Both the position numbers and the translations under genes were made by a program. The notes beneath the pieces are model-generated. The model worked only from the letters and a program-made list of their open reading frames with translations, had not been told where the DNA came from and ran no database searches. DNA of 64,000 nt. Origin: an uncultured Pelagibacteraceae bacterium (GTDB lineage: Bacteria > Pseudomonadota > Alphaproteobacteria > Pelagibacterales > Pelagibacteraceae). Below are positions 62,634 through 64,000 of the stretch, piece after piece. Positions within the stretch are counted from its first letter, which is position 1. Each line of letters begins with the position of its first letter. The DNA lies in assembly GCA_902536305.1 (NCBI GenBank), contig CACAWX010000002.1:119125-183124 (forward strand), written 5' to 3'.

Positions 62634-64000
62634 GCAAAGAAAAGTTATTTATTTTTGATACGACCTTAAGAGATGGAGCTCAAACAGAAGGAGTTGATTT
62701 TTCCCTTGAAGATAAGAAAAAGATAGCAACATTGTTATCTGAAATTGGCATAGATTACATAGAAGGTGGATGGCCTGGAGCAAATCCCGTGGATACAGAA
62801 TTTTTTTCTAAACCTTTTAAATTAAATAAAAGTATTTTTACTGCTTTTGGCATGACAAAAAAAACTGGACGTAGTGCAGAAAATGATCCTTCTTTGTCTT
62901 CTTTGATCAATGCTTCTTGTCCTGCTATTTGTGTAGTTGGTAAGTCTTGGGATTTTCACGTAAAAACCGCTCTTGGAATAAAGAATCAGGAAAATTTAGA
63001 AAATATTAAAGAGACTGCAAAACATATAACTAAAAATAAAAAAGAATTTTTATTTGATGCAGAACATTTTTTTGATGGTTTTAAATCTAACTCGGAATAT
63101 GCATTAGATTGCCTAAAAAGCGCATATGATCAAGGGGCCCGATGGTTAGTTCTTTGTGACACGAATGGAGGAACCTTACCTCATGAAGTAGGGGAAATCG
63201 TTTCTAAAGTTATAAAAGTAATACCGGGGAGAAATTTAGGAATTCATGCTCATAATGATACAGAAAATGCTGTTGCCAATTCTTTAATCGCTATTCAAGC
63301 TGGTGTTAGACAAGTTCAAGGAACAATAAATGGTTTAGGAGAAAGATGTGGAAATGCAAACTTAATGTCTATTATCCCAACTTTAATATTAAAAAGATCA
63401 TTTGCTGAAAACTTTGAGATAAATGTTAATAAAGGAAAACTAAGTTCTTTGACAGAGTGCTCAAGGTTATTGGATGAACTTTTAAATAGAAAACCTAATA
63501 AAAGTTTACCATATGTTGGAGCTTCAGCTTTTTCACATAAGGGTGGTTTACATGTGTCTGCAGTAAAAAAAGATCCTAAAACATATGAGCACGTAGATCC
63601 TAAATTAGTTGGAAATCATAGAAATATTATCATTTCTAATCAAGCCGGTCGTTCAAATATTTTATCAAGATTAGAAGCGTATGGAGTTAAAATTGACTCT
63701 AAAGACTCCAAAGTACAAAAGATTTTAGATGAAGTAAAAGAAAGAGAATTTAGCGGTTATTCCTATGATGGTGCAGATGCATCTTTTGAGTTATTAGCTA
63801 ACCGTTTGCTAGGAAAAGTCCCAGAATATCTAAAAGTTGAAAGTTATCACGTAAGTGTAGCAAAATCAGATAAAATTACTACTAAAGCTAATGTAGTTTT
63901 TTTAATTGATGGAAATAAAATTGAATGTTTTGGCGAAGGAAACGGCCCAGTTAATGCATTAGATAATGCTATTAGATCAAATTTTAAGAAAGTTGAAAAA
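62630..64000 (+). CDS. cimA: Citramalate synthase, 3' end outside the window
   Basis: 457 codons are visible without a stop. FDTTLRDGAQTEGVDFS is the start of the alpha-isopropylmalate/homocitrate synthase TIM barrel; IEGGWPGANPVDTEFF, VLCDTNGGTLPHEV, GIHAHNDTENAVANSL and GTINGLGERCGNANLMS are CimA-type rather than LeuA. The region from about residue 390 enters the C-terminal regulatory domain. CimA condenses pyruvate and acetyl-CoA toward 2-oxobutyrate and isoleucine. Its ATG overlaps the cysS stop. Confidence 0.92.
   Translation, partial: MSKEKLFIFDTTLRDGAQTEGVDFSLEDKKKIATLLSEIGIDYIEGGWPGANPVDTEFFSKPFKLNKSIFTAFGMTKKTGRSAENDPSLSSLINASCPAICVVGKSWDFHVKTALGIKNQENLENIKETAKHITKNKKEFLFDAEHFFDGFKSNSEYALDCLKSAYDQGARWLVLCDTNGGTLPHEVGEIVSKVIKVIPGRNLGIHAHNDTENAVANSLIAIQAGVRQVQGTINGLGERCGNANLMSIIPTLILKRSFAENFEINVNKGKLSSLTECSRLLDELLNRKPNKSLPYVGASAFSHKGGLHVSAVKKDPKTYEHVDPKLVGNHRNIIISNQAGRSNILSRLEAYGVKIDSKDSKVQKILDEVKEREFSGYSYDGADASFELLANRLLGKVPEYLKVESYHVSVAKSDKITTKANVVFLIDGNKIECFGEGNGPVNALDNAIRSNFKKVEK

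Noticed and set aside
1..64000. CRISPR arrays, insertion sequences, prophage, rRNA and toxin-antitoxin pairs
   Set aside because: No repeat-spacer pattern, transposase, phage structural gene or ribosomal RNA sequence was found on reading; the only tandem repeat is inside znuA.

Overview
The window looks like a piece of a Pelagibacterales (SAR11-type) marine alphaproteobacterial chromosome. This is inferred from very low G+C (roughly 30% by eye), tightly packed genes with 1-14 nt overlaps and almost no long intergenic DNA, Lys/Asn/Ile-rich proteins, and the gene repertoire (taurine and glycine betaine uptake, betaine-homocysteine chemistry, small regulator set). No rRNA, CRISPR array, insertion sequence or prophage was seen. 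No stretch over 300 bases lacks a gene; the longest gaps are 10425-10625 and 39285-39470.

Layout. 1-1372: small ABM/GYD-type alpha-beta barrel proteins around a membrane protein, ending in what looks like a GYD-gene remnant. 1390-10424 (minus): ten co-oriented genes running from a taurine ABC transporter (tauA, terminator, tauB, an oversized tauC) through a racemase, an SGNH-like protein, two secreted proteins, an Ldh2-type dehydrogenase, a phosphotransacetylase and a methyltransferase. Divergent from it are a class III aminotransferase and alanine dehydrogenase (10626-13091). Together these fit taurine (or beta-alanine) import, transamination with alanine recycling, and acetyl-phosphate handling, although sulfoacetaldehyde acetyltransferase is not in the window. 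13451-21891: a surface-polysaccharide region with glycosyltransferases, methyltransferases, a complete dTDP-rhamnose set (rfbBADC) and a tRNA-Met in the middle.

21888-28470: a coherent nucleoside/polyamine cluster: apt, mtnP, a Pro2 tautomerase, mtnA, a secreted alpha/beta hydrolase, a FucA-like class II aldolase, a SpeD-SpeE fusion and a nitrilase. It makes spermidine and appears to recycle the methylthioadenosine by-product through an aldolase (DHAP-shunt-like) branch. 28471-39284: glycosyltransferases, a thioredoxin-like protein, gamma carbonic anhydrase, a polysaccharide lyase, a hydroxyisobutyrate-type dehydrogenase, an MFS carrier, rpoZ, dusA, a TauE-like exporter and a phosphohexomutase. 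39471-42418: class I ribonucleotide reductase with no ATP cone. 43077-45351: an Anbu proteasome-like protease head to head with its ATP-grasp partner.

45355-48432: zinc regulon (znuA divergent from znuCB-zur) with two tandem Zur-box palindromes between. 48501-54458: two tandem ProX paralogues, ProW without ProV, a betaine/homocysteine methyltransferase, an unlisted 57-residue membrane protein, prpC and prpB. 54500-64000: LysE exporter, phosphoglycolate-type phosphatase, a stand-alone GlmU acetyltransferase domain followed by glmS, a YHYH protein, class II DAHP synthase, nadE, cysS and the 5' part of citramalate synthase.
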